Part shown: piece by piece, positions 46,725 through 56,007 of the stretch
Position numbering within the stretch: the stretch's first letter is position 1
How the letters are laid out: every line of letters begins with the position of its first letter
NCBI RefSeq assembly: GCF_900188025.1
Contig: NZ_FZNO01000003.1
Coordinates: forward strand, 62,001-126,000
DNA: 64,000 nt
Origin: Blastococcus mobilis
GTDB lineage: Bacteria; Actinomycetota; Actinomycetes; Mycobacteriales; Geodermatophilaceae
Reading direction: 5' to 3'
Made by a program: the position numbers and the translations under genes
Notes under the pieces: model-generated
Told to the model about the DNA's origin: nothing
The model's database searches: none
Seen by the model: the letters and a program-made list of their open reading frames with translations, nothing else

Positions 46725-46730
46725 AGCCTA
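46725..46730 (-). promoter_or_regulatory. Leaderless -10 (TAGGCT) for the gene at 46718
   Basis: TAGGCT, 6-nt spacer CGAACC, ATG on the minus strand. Confidence 0.5.
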
Positions 46731-46763
46731 GGACGCGGAACTGCGGGTCAGCCGGAGTGCCAC

Positions 46764-47171
46764 CTATCGAGCGACCCGCCGCGCGGTGACCCAGGCGCGG
46801 ACCCGGGGCAGAACCGCGAGCACGGTGGTGATCAGCGGAAACAGGAGGGTGAGGACGCCGAACGCACCGGCGCCCCAGCCACCCACTGCCTGCCCGTAGA
46901 CGAGCAACGCGGCGAGCACGCCGGCGGTGACCGCGAGCACCGACCACGACCGGCCGGCCAGCAGCAGCACCCCACCGACGAGCAGCCCGAGCACCAGGAG
47001 GACCGGCACGGCGATCAGCAGCCAGGCGTTGCCCTCGACACGCCCGCCCGAGAAGGCGATGGCCGCCAGGAGGAAGATCGCCGGCACGGACGCGCTCAGC
47101 AGGCCGAGGACGGCGGCGGCGATCGCCGGGGCGGGCGGCCTCCGGCGGGTCGGGCCGGCGGCAGGGTGCAC
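46764..47171 (-). CDS. Four-segment membrane protein, hypothetical
   Basis: 135 residues, GTG start. Short Pro/Arg-rich N-terminus, then hydrophobic stretches ~15-40, ~48-72, ~76-95 and ~100-122, ending WVTARRVAR. TACGCT 6 nt upstream marks a leaderless start. It may be distantly related to the neighbour at 46227, since both are small polytopic proteins with basic ends, but I cannot show homology. Confidence 0.7.
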   Translation of the reverse strand: MHPAAGPTRRRPPAPAIAAAVLGLLSASVPAIFLLAAIAFSGGRVEGNAWLLIAVPVLLVLGLLVGGVLLLAGRSWSVLAVTAGVLAALLVYGQAVGGWGAGAFGVLTLLFPLITTVLAVLPRVRAWVTARRVAR

Positions 47172-47177
47172 GCGCGC

Positions 47178-47183
47178 AGCGTA
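47178..47183 (-). promoter_or_regulatory. Leaderless -10 (TACGCT) for the gene at 47171
   Basis: TACGCT, 6-nt spacer, GTG on the minus strand. Confidence 0.5.
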
Positions 47184-47188
47184 GAGCG

Positions 47189-49024
47189 TCAGGCGGCCGG
47201 AGCCGGGCTTCCCGCCGAGGAACGCCGCCAGGAGGCGTGCAGCCGGGCGTACGGGCCGTCGGCGTCCACCAGCTCCGCGTGCGTGCCGCGCTGCACGACC
47301 CGGCCGGCGTCGACGACGAGCACCTCGTCGGCCCGTTCGGCGGTGGACAACCGGTGCGCGATCGTCAGTGTGGTCCGGCCGTCGGTCAACCGGTCCAGGG
47401 CACGGGTCAGCCGCTGCTCGGTGGCCGGGTCGACCGCGCTGGTGGCCTCGTCGAGCACCAGCAGGTCGGGATCGGCCACGTAGGCGCGGGCGACCGCGAC
47501 CAGCTGCCGCTCCCCGGAGGACAGCGACTCCCCGCGCTGCCCGACCGGCGTCCGTACGCCGTCGGCGAGGCCGGCGACCCAGGCCTCCAGCCCGAGGTCG
47601 TCGAAGGCGGCGGTGACGTCCGCGTCGGTCATCCCGGGGCGTCCGTAGCGGACGTTGTCGGCCACGGTCGCGTCGAACAGGAAGCCGTCCTGCGGCACCA
47701 TCACCACCCGCCCGCGCAGCGACGAGAAGGCGACCTCCTCCAGCGGCACCCAGCCCCCGGCGTCCGACCCGAGCAGCACCCGCCCCTCTTCGGGGTCCAT
47801 CAGTCGGGTGACCAGCTTGGCGAACGTGGTCTTCCCGGAGCCGGTCTCCCCCACGATCGCCACCCGCTGCCGGGGCTCGATGGTGAGCGCGACGTGGTCG
47901 AGGGCGAGGCGCGCCCCCGGGGTGTAGCGGAACGAGACGTCGTCGAAGCGAACGCCCAGCGGCCCGGAGGGCAGGTCGCGCACCCGCTCCGGGTCGGCGA
48001 CCTCCGGGTCCCGGACGTCGGGCTCGGTGTCGATGACGTCGAGCACGCGGCGGAAGCCGGCGACGGCGTTCTGGGCCTCGTTGAGCACCTCACTGGCGGT
48101 CTGCACCGGTGCGACGAAGAGCGTGACCAGGAAGAGGAACGCCACCAGGGTCCCGACCGAGATCTCCCCCGCCAGCCCCAGCAGCACGCCGACGACGACC
48201 ACCGCCGCGTTGGCGATCGCGGCCACGAACTCTCCGCTGACGAAGACGGCCGCGGTGACCTTCTGGGCGTCGACCTGCGCTCGGTACTGCCGGTCGATCG
48301 CGGCGTCGATGCGGGCCGCCGTCCGGCCACCGACGCCGTACGCGCGCACCGTGGGCGCGCCGACGACGGACTCCGCGACGGCCCCCAGGACGTCCCCGAC
48401 CCGCTCCCGGACGACGCCGTAGGCGGTAGCCAGACGCTGGGCGAACCAGCGGACGGCGATCGCCAGCGGGACGAAGCAGACCAGGACCAGCAGCGTGAGC
48501 TGCCACGAGTAGAGGGACATGACCACCGTGGCCACGACGAGCTGGCCGACGCTGACCAGGCCGAGCACCCCGCCCCACTGCATGAAGGTGGAGAGCTGGT
48601 CGACGTCGCTGGTGACGCGGGAGACCAGAGATCCCCGCCGCTCCCCCTGCTGGTGCAGCACCGAGAGGTCGTGGACGTGACGGAACGCGCGGACCCGCAG
48701 CCGGGCCAGCGCGGTCTCCGTGGTGCGGAAGAGGCGCACGTTCATGCGGTAGACCGCGACGGCGGTGATCAGCACGACGACGGCGCAGAGCAGGACGAGC
48801 CGGGTGACCAGACCCATGTCGGGGCCGCCGGGAGCCGCGAGCCCGCGGTCGATGACCTGCTGGACGGCGATCGGCACGACCACCCGCCCCGCGGTGGCCA
48901 GCAGCGCGAGCGCGAAGGTGAGCGGCAGCCCGCGGCGGAACTCCGGCATCATCCGCAGACCCCGGCGCAGGGTGGCGAACGCGCCCTCGCGTCGGTGGTC
49001 CGCGGGCAGCACGGGCTCGCTCAT
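47189..49024 (-). CDS. ABC exporter half-transporter, consensus Walker B subunit
   Basis: 611 residues, ATG overlapping the stop of its partner (ATGA). An N-terminal membrane domain (~1-330, six helices) and an ATPase domain. Walker A is GETGSGKTTFA, Walker B LLVLDEATSAVDP with the catalytic Glu, and the switch His is in TIAHRLSTAERADEV. The signature is LSSGERQ, a deviation from LSGGQ. It should pair with the next gene's product as a heterodimeric multidrug- or lipid-type exporter. Substrate unknown. Confidence 0.92.
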   Translation of the reverse strand: MSEPVLPADHRREGAFATLRRGLRMMPEFRRGLPLTFALALLATAGRVVVPIAVQQVIDRGLAAPGGPDMGLVTRLVLLCAVVVLITAVAVYRMNVRLFRTTETALARLRVRAFRHVHDLSVLHQQGERRGSLVSRVTSDVDQLSTFMQWGGVLGLVSVGQLVVATVVMSLYSWQLTLLVLVCFVPLAIAVRWFAQRLATAYGVVRERVGDVLGAVAESVVGAPTVRAYGVGGRTAARIDAAIDRQYRAQVDAQKVTAAVFVSGEFVAAIANAAVVVVGVLLGLAGEISVGTLVAFLFLVTLFVAPVQTASEVLNEAQNAVAGFRRVLDVIDTEPDVRDPEVADPERVRDLPSGPLGVRFDDVSFRYTPGARLALDHVALTIEPRQRVAIVGETGSGKTTFAKLVTRLMDPEEGRVLLGSDAGGWVPLEEVAFSSLRGRVVMVPQDGFLFDATVADNVRYGRPGMTDADVTAAFDDLGLEAWVAGLADGVRTPVGQRGESLSSGERQLVAVARAYVADPDLLVLDEATSAVDPATEQRLTRALDRLTDGRTTLTIAHRLSTAERADEVLVVDAGRVVQRGTHAELVDADGPYARLHASWRRSSAGSPAPAA

Positions 49025-50796
49025 ACGGCCACCTCCGCCTGCGAGTAGGCGCGGACCAGGGCCGCGTAGCCGGGGACCTCGGCGAGCAGTTGCTCGTGGC
49101 TGCCGCGCGCGAGCACCTGCCCCCGCTCGAGCCACACCACCTCGTCGGCCAGGGCGATCGTGGCCTGCCGGTAGGCGACCACGACCACGGTCGCCGGGTC
49201 GTCCCCGCCCCGCAGCGCGTCGAGGATGTGCGCCTCGATCGACGGGTCGACCGCGCTCGTGGCGTCGTCCAGCACGAGCAGCCGCGGTCGGCGGACGACG
49301 GCGCGGGCGAGCGCGAGCCGCTGTCGCTGGCCGCCCGACAACGTCGCCCCGCGCTCGCCGACCCGGGTGTCGAGGCCCTCGGGCAGCGCCGCGACGAAGC
49401 GGTCCGCCGCGGCCACCCGCAGGGCGGCCCAGACCTCGTCATCGGAGAACGGAGCGCCGAGGGTGACGTTGCCGCGCACGGTGTCGTCGAAGAGGAACGT
49501 GCCCTGCGCGACGAAGGCGGCCTGGCCGCTGACCTCGCCCTCCCGCAGCCGGCGCAGGTCCACGCCGTCGATGAGCACCGTGCCGTCGGCGGGGTCGACC
49601 AGGCGGACCAGTAGCCCGGCCAGGGTGGACTTGCCCGAGCCGGTCGGACCGACGACGGCCACCGTGGTGCCGGCCGGCACGTCGAAGGTGACTCCGCGCA
49701 GCGTCGGGGAGGCGGCGTCGGAGAAGGCGAAGTCCACGCCCTCCACCCCGAGCGCGGCCCCGGCGCCCACGGCCACTGCCAGGTCGGGCCCGTACGGGGT
49801 CTCCCCCGTCGCCTCCAGCACCGGCGTGACCCGGTCGAATCCGGCCAGCGCCCGGGGCAGGTCGGCAAGCACCCAGCCGATGGCGCGGATGGGCAGCGCC
49901 AGGAGGGTGAACAGGTAGGCGATGGAGACGAGGCTGCCGGCGTCGGTGCTGCCGTCGGCGACCCGGCCCGCCCCGATCAGCAGCACGGCCAGCGTGCCGA
50001 GATTGGGCAGCGCCTCCATCATCGGGTCGAACAGGCCACGGACCCGGCCGACGGCGACCAGACCGTCCCGCAGCTCTTCGGCGCGAGCCCGAAAGCGATC
50101 GGTCTCCGCGGCCTCCCGGCCGAGCGTCTTCACGACCAGCGCCGCGTCGAAGCTCTCGTGCGCGATCTCGCTGACCTCGGCGCGCAGCTGCTGGGCCCGC
50201 TGCATCCGCGGCGACATGACCTGCGAGTAGACGACGTTGACGACGAAGACCAGCGGGAAGACGACGAGGCCGACGAGGGCGATCAGCGGGTCGGTGAGGA
50301 CCAGCGCGACCACGGTGATCGCGATCATCACCAGTGCGCCGACGGCGAAGGGCAGCGGCGCGACGAAGAACCAGGCGGCCTCGACGTCGGAGTTGGCGTT
50401 GGACAGCAGCTGGCCCGTCGGGTGGCGCTGGTGCCAGGACAGCGGCAGCCGCAGATACTGGCGGGTGACCCGGCGGCGGTAGTCGGCCTGCAGCCGGTAG
50501 CTCATGATCCCGGCAAAGAGCCGACGGCCGAGGATGCCGACGATCTTCAGCAGCGCCACCCCGATGATCGCCACGGACGCCAGGGTCAGCGCGGCGGCCG
50601 TCGTCGCCCCCTCAGCGAAGGACGGGAGCAGCACCCGGTCGGTGATCTCGCCGATGACGTAGGCGCTCGCGACGGTCATGGCGCCGTAGACGCTGCTGGC
50701 GGCGACGGCCAGGCTGAACATGCCCGGCTGCTCGACGACGGAGCGCCCCACGTGACGGAGACCGCGCCGGACGACGGGGTCTCGGCGGCGGGCCAC
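49021..50796 (-). CDS. ABC exporter half-transporter, degenerate Walker B subunit
   Basis: 591 residues, GTG start with GAGGAG ~4 nt upstream. Same fold as its partner. Walker A GPTGSGKSTLA and signature LSGGQRQRLA are canonical, but Walker B reads LLVLDDATSAVDP with Asp in place of the catalytic Glu, and the switch region is VVAYRQATIALADEV with Tyr in place of His. So one of the two composite ATP sites is degenerate, as in heterodimeric exporters such as TM287/288 and BmrCD. A -10 candidate TACCAT lies at 50830-50835. Confidence 0.92.
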   Translation of the reverse strand: MARRRDPVVRRGLRHVGRSVVEQPGMFSLAVAASSVYGAMTVASAYVIGEITDRVLLPSFAEGATTAAALTLASVAIIGVALLKIVGILGRRLFAGIMSYRLQADYRRRVTRQYLRLPLSWHQRHPTGQLLSNANSDVEAAWFFVAPLPFAVGALVMIAITVVALVLTDPLIALVGLVVFPLVFVVNVVYSQVMSPRMQRAQQLRAEVSEIAHESFDAALVVKTLGREAAETDRFRARAEELRDGLVAVGRVRGLFDPMMEALPNLGTLAVLLIGAGRVADGSTDAGSLVSIAYLFTLLALPIRAIGWVLADLPRALAGFDRVTPVLEATGETPYGPDLAVAVGAGAALGVEGVDFAFSDAASPTLRGVTFDVPAGTTVAVVGPTGSGKSTLAGLLVRLVDPADGTVLIDGVDLRRLREGEVSGQAAFVAQGTFLFDDTVRGNVTLGAPFSDDEVWAALRVAAADRFVAALPEGLDTRVGERGATLSGGQRQRLALARAVVRRPRLLVLDDATSAVDPSIEAHILDALRGGDDPATVVVVAYRQATIALADEVVWLERGQVLARGSHEQLLAEVPGYAALVRAYSQAEVAV

Positions 50797-51021
50797 GGTG
50801 CTCCTCGGGGGTCGGTCGACGGCCTTCGGATGGTACGCGCGTTCGTTAGAGTCGCTAACCGGATTTCCGGCTGCTGGACACCGGCCGGTCGACGGCCCTC
50901 TCCGTAACCTCCGCCGCCGATCCCCTCTTCCCGCGCCCTTCCCGGGACGTGCGCGCGCGTCGGGTGGCCGCCGGCGAGATGTGCGTGCCCGCCGGGCCCG
51001 TCCCAGGCCGAAGCCGACGCG

Positions 51022-51816
51022 TCAGGGAAGCGGGGTGTCGGCCTCGTGGCGGACCGGGACACCGGCGCCGGCCAGCGCGTCCTTCACCTCGCCGATGCGC
51101 ATGACGCCGAAGTGGAAGACGCTCGCGGCCAGGACGGCGTCCGCACCTGCCTCGACCGCCGGCGGGAAGTGCTCGGCCGCGCCCGCCCCTCCGCTGGCGA
51201 TCAGCGGCACCGACACCTCGCGCCGCACCTGGCGGATCAGCTCGGTGTCGAACCCGGTCCGGGTGCCGTCGGCGTCCATGGAGTTGAGCAGGATCTCGCC
51301 GGCCCCGAGCTGAGCGGCCCGGACGCACCACTCGACGGCGTCCTGGCCGGTCCCCCGCCGTCCGCCGTGGGTGGTGATCTCGAAGCCCGAGTCGGTGACC
51401 GCGCCGTCCTGGCAGCGCCGCGCGTCCAGGGACAGCACCAGCACCTGGTTGCCGTACCGGTCGGCGATCTCGGCGATCAGCTCGGGCCGGGCCACGGCTG
51501 CGGTGTTGACCGCCACCTTGTCCGCGCCCGCCCGCAGCAGCCGGTCCACGTCCTGGGGGCTGCGCACCCCGCCGCCGACGGTCAGTGGGATGAAGACGCT
51601 CTCCGCCGTCCGGCTGACCACGTCGTAGGTGGTGGCGCGGTCGCCGGAGCTCGCGGTGATGTCGAGGAAGGTCAGCTCGTCGGCGCCCTCGGCGTCGTAG
51701 ACCCTCGCCATCTCCACCGGGTCGCCGGCGTCGCGCAGGTCGACGAAGTTCACGCCCTTGACCACGCGCCCGGCGTCGACGTCCAGGCACGGGATGACGC
51801 GGACCGCGAGACTCAC
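51022..51816 (-). CDS. hisF: Imidazole glycerol phosphate synthase, cyclase subunit
   Basis: 264 residues, GTG overlapping the upstream stop. It works with HisH (encoded at 56008) to make imidazole glycerol phosphate and AICAR. TIM barrel with catalytic Asp12 ([16 protein letters not shown]) and Asp131 (LVLSLDARR), and phosphate loops VGGGVRS and [11 protein letters not shown]. Last gene of priA-ridA-hisF. Confidence 0.96.
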   Translation of the reverse strand: MSLAVRVIPCLDVDAGRVVKGVNFVDLRDAGDPVEMARVYDAEGADELTFLDITASSGDRATTYDVVSRTAESVFIPLTVGGGVRSPQDVDRLLRAGADKVAVNTAAVARPELIAEIADRYGNQVLVLSLDARRCQDGAVTDSGFEITTHGGRRGTGQDAVEWCVRAAQLGAGEILLNSMDADGTRTGFDTELIRQVRREVSVPLIASGGAGAAEHFPPAVEAGADAVLAASVFHFGVMRIGEVKDALAGAGVPVRHEADTPLP

Positions 51817-52205
51817 GCCCCAGCCCCCCGGACTGCGTCCGCCTCGATCTCCACGAGCATCGCCGGATCGATCAGCGCGGCCACCTGCACCATCGAGGTG
51901 GCCGGCCGGACGTCCCCGAAGACCTCGCCGTGCGCGCGGCCGATCTCGTCCCAGCGGGAGATGTCGGTGACGAACATCCGCGTCCGGACGACGTCGGCGA
52001 GGGTGAAGCCGGCCCGCTCCAGGGACTCCCGGACGGTGACGAGGGCCTGCCGGGTCTGCGCCCGCGCGTCGCCGGGGTGGGCGACCGCCCCGTCGACGAC
52101 GGAGGTGGTGCCGCTGACCCAGGCGGCGTCCCCGCGGACGACGACCCGGCTGTAACCGACGATCCCCTCCCAGGGTGCTCCGGAGCCGAGGCGGATGACA
52201 CTCAC
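51813..52205 (-). CDS. RidA family protein
   Basis: 130 residues. RidA proteins hydrolyse reactive enamine/imine intermediates released by PLP enzymes, protecting other enzymes; the sub-group here is uncertain. Chorismate-mutase-like fold marks are [20 protein letters not shown] and [29 protein letters not shown], then [12 protein letters not shown] and VEIEADAV. The catalytic Arg (usually before the last strand) is replaced or shifted to the RPATS region. GTG and TGA overlap both neighbours, so it is translated within the his operon. Confidence 0.88.
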   Translation of the reverse strand: MSVIRLGSGAPWEGIVGYSRVVVRGDAAWVSGTTSVVDGAVAHPGDARAQTRQALVTVRESLERAGFTLADVVRTRMFVTDISRWDEIGRAHGEVFGDVRPATSMVQVAALIDPAMLVEIEADAVRGAGA

Positions 52206-52936
52206 GACGCGGCCTCCTCGGTCACCCGCAGCGCCTCCGGCAGGGTGAACGCACCCGCGTAGAGGGCCTTGCCGACGATCGCGCCCTCGACCCCGACGGC
52301 GGTCAGGCCGGCCAGCGCGCGGATGTCCTCCAGCGAGCTCACCCCGCCGGACGCGACGACCGGCCGCGGGGTCGCGGCGCAGACCTCGCGGAGCAGGTCG
52401 AGGTTCGGCCCGCGCAGCGTCCCGTCCTTGGTGATGTCGGTGACCACGTACCGGGCGCACCCCTCGGCGTCCAGGCGGGCCAGGGTCTCGTAGAGCTCGC
52501 CGCCCTCCTTGGTCCAGCCGCGGGCGGCCAGCCGGGTGCCGCGCACGTCCAGGCCCACGGCGATCCGGTCACCGTGCTCGGCGATCGCCCGGGCACACCA
52601 CTCCGGTGACTCCAGCGCCGCCGTCCCCAGGTTGACCCGGCGGCAGCCGGTGGCCAGTGCGGCGGTCAACGACTCGTCGTCCCGGATACCGCCGGAGAGC
52701 TCCACGTCGACGTCGAGCTCGCCGACCACGCGGGCCAGCAGCTCACGGTTGCTGCCGCGACCGAAGGCGGCGTCGAGGTCGACCAGGTGGACCCACTCGG
52801 CGCCGTCGCGCTGCCAGGTCATGGCCGCCTCGAGGGGGTCGCCGTAGGAGGTCTCGCTCCCGGCCTCCCCCTGCACGAGGCGGACCGCCTGACCATCGGC
52901 GACGTCGACGGCGGGGAGCAGCTGCAGCTTCGGCAC
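52202..52936 (-). CDS. priA: Phosphoribosyl isomerase A (HisA/TrpF bifunctional)
   Basis: 244 residues. It isomerises ProFAR in histidine synthesis and phosphoribosyl anthranilate in tryptophan synthesis. Catalytic Asp11 ([15 protein letters not shown]) and a second Asp ([14 protein letters not shown], ~167) are present, with [10 protein letters not shown] and [11 protein letters not shown] phosphate loops. No separate trpF is seen, which supports the dual role known in Streptomyces and Mycobacterium. TAGGCT 7 nt before the GTG marks a leaderless start. Heads priA-ridA-hisF. Confidence 0.94.
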   Translation of the reverse strand: MPKLQLLPAVDVADGQAVRLVQGEAGSETSYGDPLEAAMTWQRDGAEWVHLVDLDAAFGRGSNRELLARVVGELDVDVELSGGIRDDESLTAALATGCRRVNLGTAALESPEWCARAIAEHGDRIAVGLDVRGTRLAARGWTKEGGELYETLARLDAEGCARYVVTDITKDGTLRGPNLDLLREVCAATPRPVVASGGVSSLEDIRALAGLTAVGVEGAIVGKALYAGAFTLPEALRVTEEAAS

Positions 52937-52943
52937 GGCGACC

Positions 52944-52949
52944 AGCCTA
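52944..52949 (-). promoter_or_regulatory. Leaderless -10 (TAGGCT) for priA
   Basis: TAGGCT, 7-nt spacer GGTCGCC, GTG on the minus strand. Confidence 0.5.
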
Positions 52950-52987
52950 GGAGCGGGTCCGCCGCGCCCCTGCGGCAGGCTGTCGCC

Positions 52988-53014
52988 GTGGAGTGCTGCC
53001 GTGGAGTTCGCTGA
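52988..53014 (+). CDS. Possible leaderless Cys-Cys micro-ORF overlapping the nitroreductase start
   Basis: GTG GAG TGC TGC and four more codons to a TGA at 53012-53014, with CAGGCT 6 nt before the GTG. It overlaps the next gene's start out of frame and contains that gene's GGAG site. Could be a regulatory leader peptide or chance. Confidence 0.2.
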   Translation: MECCRGVR

Positions 53015-53600
53015 GGTGGTCCGCCGTCGCCGCATGGTGCGGGACTACGACCCGGACCGGCCGGTGCCGTCGGACGTGCGCGACCGGCTGCTGGAGCACG
53101 CGATCCGGGCGCCGTCGGCCGGGTTCAGCCAGGGCTGGGCGTTCCTCGTGCTGGAGACCCCGGAGGAGCGCGAGCGGTTCTGGACGGCGACCACCGATGG
53201 CGGGGCTCCGGACGGATGGCTCACCCGGATGCGCCGGGCGCCGCTGCTGATCGTCCCGATGTCGGACAAGTCCGCCTATCTCGACCGCTACGCCGAGCCG
53301 GACAAGGGCTGGACCGACCGGGACGAGGCACGCTGGCCGGTGCCCTACTGGGACGTCGACACCGGGATGGCGTCGCTGCTCATGCTGCTGACCGCCGTCG
53401 ACGAGGGGCTCGGCGCGTGCTTCTTCGGCATCCCGCCCGAGCGGCTCACCGCGTTTCACGAGGTCTTCGGGGTGCCTGCGGGTTTCCGGCCGGTCGGCTG
53501 CGTCTCCGTCGGCTATCCGGGCGACGGCGACCGCCGCTCCCCCTCGCTGCGCCGCGGCCGCCGCGGCATCGAGGAGGTCGTGCACCGCGGACGGTGGTGA
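53001..53600 (+). CDS. Nitroreductase family oxidoreductase
   Basis: 199 residues, GTG start with GGAG 7 nt upstream. FMN-dependent, NAD(P)H-using family. The N-terminal [20 protein letters not shown]-type motif is seen as [17 protein letters not shown], with [16 protein letters not shown] holding the FMN phosphate. The central [22 protein letters not shown] and [15 protein letters not shown] complete the fold. The real substrate (nitro-aromatic, quinone, coenzyme) is not readable. Divergent from priA. Confidence 0.88.
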   Translation: MEFAEVVRRRRMVRDYDPDRPVPSDVRDRLLEHAIRAPSAGFSQGWAFLVLETPEERERFWTATTDGGAPDGWLTRMRRAPLLIVPMSDKSAYLDRYAEPDKGWTDRDEARWPVPYWDVDTGMASLLMLLTAVDEGLGACFFGIPPERLTAFHEVFGVPAGFRPVGCVSVGYPGDGDRRSPSLRRGRRGIEEVVHRGRW

Positions 53601-53609
53601 GGAGCCCGG

Positions 53610-55967
53610 TCAGCCGAGCGCGGTGGTCGCCGCGACCAGCACCAGGTCGGCGCTGTGCGAGCCGGCAGCGTCGACGCCGTCGGGCCGCGGCTCGCGCCCG
53701 GGCAGCCCCTCGAGACCGTTGCTCGCCTCGATCACCCGCAGGTCGACCGCCCCGTCGCCGTCGATCCCGAACGTCGCCCGGAGCCCACCCTCGGGTGGCG
53801 CATGGAAGACGATCCACGCCCGGTCCCGGCCGAGTTCCGCCTCGGGCACCGCGCGCCCCGCGACGCGGCCGGTCGCCACCCTGCCGCCCTCCACGCGCAG
53901 GTCGAGAGTCATCATCCGCACAGCGGGCCGCTGCGGGCTGATGCGGACGGTGACCTCTCGCCGGCCGCCGACCACCGTGTCGGACACGGTCTCCACCCCC
54001 GCAGCAGGCAGGTCGGCCGGCGCCGCCCGGCCCGACCACACCTCACCGCCCAGGTGCGGGTACTCGACGGGCAGCTCGAACCGGCTGCCCACGTACTCCG
54101 CGGTGTACACGCCCGGGGTGCTCTCCGTGCTCACCCACGTGGCCAGCCCGGTGTCCTGGTCGAGCACGTACGCCAGCCGGCTGGGCACCGGGTGGTCGGC
54201 GTCGAACCGGTCGACCTGCAGCCCGACGACGGTGCATGCCACGGCCACCACCAGAGCGGTCGCGGGCACCGCGGCGACCGGCAGCCAGGATCCGCGGACG
54301 GCGGCCCGCTCCGGATCGGGGAAGAGCGGGTCGAGAGCGGGCAGCAGGGCGAGCAGGAGGAGCGTCACGACCGCCGACGGGGCTGCCGCAGCGCTCAGGC
54401 CGAGAGCCGGGAAGAGCAGGGCGACGGTCGGCGCGAGCACCACGACCGCCACGGCTCCCGAGAGCAGCGCCGTCACGATCCGGACGGCGGGCGAGGAGGT
54501 GACGGCCGCGAGCAGGCCGGCGAGCGCCCCGGCCAGGGCCGGCCACGCCGTCAGGTACGCACCACCGGGCGCGACCGCGGCCAGGACAGCGGTGAGCACC
54601 GCCAGCCAGACCAGCGCTCCGGCGGCGAGGGGGTCGGCCCCCACCCGGCGGCGCAGCACGGCATACCAGGACAGCACCACGCCGGCCACCAGCGCGACGG
54701 TCGCCACCCGGAACCAGCCGGGTCGCCACGGATCGACCAGCTGCTCGTACCCCGGCCGGACCATGGCCAGCAGCGCCCACAGTCCCTCGGCTGCGAGCGG
54801 CGCGAGGACGAGCGGCACCGTGGTCAGCAGCGTGCCCGCCATGGTGCGGCGGAGCGAGCTGCTCCCCCGCCGGTGGACGACGAGGACCAGGAGGCCGACC
54901 GCGACCAGCGCTGCGCCCGCGAGCGGCCACACCAGCGTTCCCGGATAGCGGACCAGTTCGCCGAGGACCGGGAAGTAGGTGGCGTCGTCGGCGCCCGGCG
55001 AGGCCAGCGCGGTCAGGTCGCGGCTCCCGAGCTCGCGGGCGATGGCCAGGGCGTTGTCGCCCAGCGCCTGCAGGGTCCCCCGATCCAGCCGCTCGGGCAC
55101 GTCCTGCGGGGTGTGGTACGCGGCCACCCCGTCGATGAACGCGACGTTCAGGCCGGTGAAGTCGCCGTCGGCCATGAGCATGCTGAAATCGGTGGAGTTG
55201 GGCAGGGCCCGGTAGACCTCGACGGCGAAGCTGCTCGCGACGGGGTGTGGAGCGGCCGCGGCGTAGGCATCGGCCAGCCCGGCGTTGCCGGGAGAGGTCT
55301 CGAACATGATCGGCGGCCCGCCCGTGCCGCGGGCCTCCAGGTTCAGCACGACACCACCCGCGGAGGCGAGCGGATGCGCGGCGGCGAACGCCTCCGCTCC
55401 GCAGGTGCAGGCCTCCTCGGCGTCGGTGAACACCACCACCACGTCGTTGCGCAGCCGGGGCCCGGTGGTGAGCGCCCGCACCGCCTCCAGGACGGCGGCC
55501 ACCCCGGCCGCGTCGTCGGCGGCGCCCGGCCCGGTCGCCACCGAGTCGTGGTGGGCGGTGAGGAACAACCGGCCGGTGGACCGGGTGCCGGGGAGGTAGC
55601 CGACGACATTGCGGACGGAGGCCATCCGGGTCTCGCCCGACGCCGTCCGTACGGCACCCACCGCGTTCTGGACGCGGGTGTCCAGCCCCAGACCGGTGAG
55701 CGTCTCGACGAGGCCGTCCACCACCCCCTCGCTCGCCGCACTGCCGGGGACGTGCACGCCCGACGCGATCTCCTGCACGTGCGCGAGGGCCCGCGTCGCG
55801 CTGAACTCGGTCGCCGGCGCGTCGGCCGGCGCGGGTCCGGGGGGCTGGAGGGCAGCGACGCTCCAGCCGGTGAGCCCGAGCAGCAGGGCGGTCAGGACCA
55901 GCCCAGCGCTGCGGCGGGGCCGGCCCGCGGACCTGCGACCGGCGGTGCGTGACCGGGCAGCTGGCAC
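53610..55967 (-). CDS. Membrane-embedded M28-family zinc peptidase
   Basis: 785 residues, GTG start. A signal anchor (~22-41) leads to an outward-facing M28 peptidase domain (~55-330) with zinc ligands His139/140-Asp141 in LTAHHDSVATG, Asp151 in PGAADDAAGV, the catalytic Glu pair in FTDAEEACTCG (184/185), and AYHTPQDVPERL further on. About seven to nine membrane helices (~340-590) follow, then a C-terminal extracellular beta-rich part. The layout recalls vacuolar membrane protease Pff1/FXNA-like proteins. Likely an aminopeptidase; substrate unknown. Leaderless by TAGGGT. Confidence 0.88.
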   Translation of the reverse strand: MPAARSRTAGRRSAGRPRRSAGLVLTALLLGLTGWSVAALQPPGPAPADAPATEFSATRALAHVQEIASGVHVPGSAASEGVVDGLVETLTGLGLDTRVQNAVGAVRTASGETRMASVRNVVGYLPGTRSTGRLFLTAHHDSVATGPGAADDAAGVAAVLEAVRALTTGPRLRNDVVVVFTDAEEACTCGAEAFAAAHPLASAGGVVLNLEARGTGGPPIMFETSPGNAGLADAYAAAAPHPVASSFAVEVYRALPNSTDFSMLMADGDFTGLNVAFIDGVAAYHTPQDVPERLDRGTLQALGDNALAIARELGSRDLTALASPGADDATYFPVLGELVRYPGTLVWPLAGAALVAVGLLVLVVHRRGSSSLRRTMAGTLLTTVPLVLAPLAAEGLWALLAMVRPGYEQLVDPWRPGWFRVATVALVAGVVLSWYAVLRRRVGADPLAAGALVWLAVLTAVLAAVAPGGAYLTAWPALAGALAGLLAAVTSSPAVRIVTALLSGAVAVVVLAPTVALLFPALGLSAAAAPSAVVTLLLLALLPALDPLFPDPERAAVRGSWLPVAAVPATALVVAVACTVVGLQVDRFDADHPVPSRLAYVLDQDTGLATWVSTESTPGVYTAEYVGSRFELPVEYPHLGGEVWSGRAAPADLPAAGVETVSDTVVGGRREVTVRISPQRPAVRMMTLDLRVEGGRVATGRVAGRAVPEAELGRDRAWIVFHAPPEGGLRATFGIDGDGAVDLRVIEASNGLEGLPGREPRPDGVDAAGSHSADLVLVAATTALG

Positions 55968-55973
55968 TCCGTC

Positions 55974-55979
55974 ACCCTA
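55974..55979 (-). promoter_or_regulatory. Leaderless -10 (TAGGGT) for the M28 peptidase
   Basis: TAGGGT, 6-nt spacer GACGGA, GTG on the minus strand. Confidence 0.5.
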
Positions 55980-56007
55980 GGTGGGCGGTGGTGCGTCCCG
56001 GTGCAGG

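Noticed and set aside
50797-51021. Gene in the gap between the ABC exporter and hisF
   Set aside because: Frames here are Arg/Gly shadows without ribosome sites; only a candidate -10 for the exporter is seen.
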